Shown here one piece after another: positions 27,636 to 27,651 of a stretch of 27,651 nucleotides of DNA (positions are counted from its first letter, which is position 1; the number at the start of each line of letters is the position of its first letter). Source of the stretch: Basidiobolus heterosporus B8920. Its lineage: Eukaryota; Basidiobolomycota; Basidiobolomycetes; Basidiobolales; Basidiobolaceae. The position numbers and the translations under genes were made by a program. The stretch spans positions 1 through 27,651 of the forward strand of contig JNET01033741.1 of the NCBI GenBank assembly GCA_000697455.1, given 5' to 3'. The notes beneath the pieces are model-generated. The model saw nothing but the letters and a program-made list of their open reading frames with translations. It was not told where the DNA came from and made no database searches.

Positions 27636-27651
27636 GGTGAAATTTGGATCA

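Larger units (their letters stand above)
26582..27651 (-). mobile_element. PIF/Harbinger-type DNA transposon, right part cut by the window edge
   Basis: The region from the inverted repeat to the window end contains an intact DDE_4-type transposase frame and no host gene. The outer limits are inferred; the far end and any accessory Myb-like second gene would be beyond the window. Confidence 0.55.

Overview
The window looks like a gene-dense stretch of a fungal nuclear chromosome. The genes are split by short GT-AG introns (about 50-140 bases) that often carry a CTAAC-like branch site. Intergenic gaps are mostly under 1 kb, and TTAGGG-type telomeric units lie in several of them. The gene set is fungal: a Cps1/hyaluronan-synthase-like GT2 enzyme, a PPxY alpha-arrestin, the mitochondrial GTP/GDP carrier Ggc1, a Tsp2-like tetraspanin, Mad3, eS27, FRG1 and a Crz1-like zinc finger. 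A full ubinuclein (HRD plus middle domain) and the Tsp2-type tetraspanin argue against budding yeasts and for an early-diverging or basidiomycete-like filamentous fungus. The species cannot be named from the sequence alone.

Layout. Positions 2-256 hold the 3' end of a class 3 lipase-like gene, followed by about 1.8 kb of AT-rich sequence without a recognisable gene. Positions ~2044-4820 hold a half-size ABCA-type ABC transporter with a reading-frame break just after Walker A. Positions 5343-6746 encode a GT2 polysaccharide synthase. Positions 6891-8334 (-) encode a serine-rich protein of unknown function with a C-terminal coiled coil. Positions 8948-10864 encode the spindle checkpoint protein Mad3, convergent with an alpha-arrestin (10902-12076, -). 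Positions 12731-13459 (-) and 14072-14791 (+) are two divergent paralogues of a TMEM198-like seven-helix membrane protein. Then come GGC1 (14883-15910, -), eS27 (16660-17002, -), a C2H2 transcription factor (17889-19019), a 12-exon ubinuclein/Hpc2 gene (19612-22935, -), a tetraspanin (23924-25003) and FRG1 (25285-26284). The right edge holds a PIF/Harbinger-type transposase (26751-27635, -) with an inverted repeat nearby.

The genes do not form one pathway. They are mostly housekeeping and cell-surface genes in divergent and convergent pairs. I found no clear multi-gene novel system. The most interesting items are the inverted TMEM198-like pair, whose shared promoter carries TTAGGG-type boxes and mirrored TATA boxes; the spread of interstitial telomeric repeats over 12.7-17.5 kb; the frame-broken ABC transporter; and the Crz1-like factor with a repeated TDFTL motif and a PIIS candidate calcineurin-docking site.

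All exon structures were worked out by eye from splice sites, phase continuity and family similarity. No alignment or database search was run.
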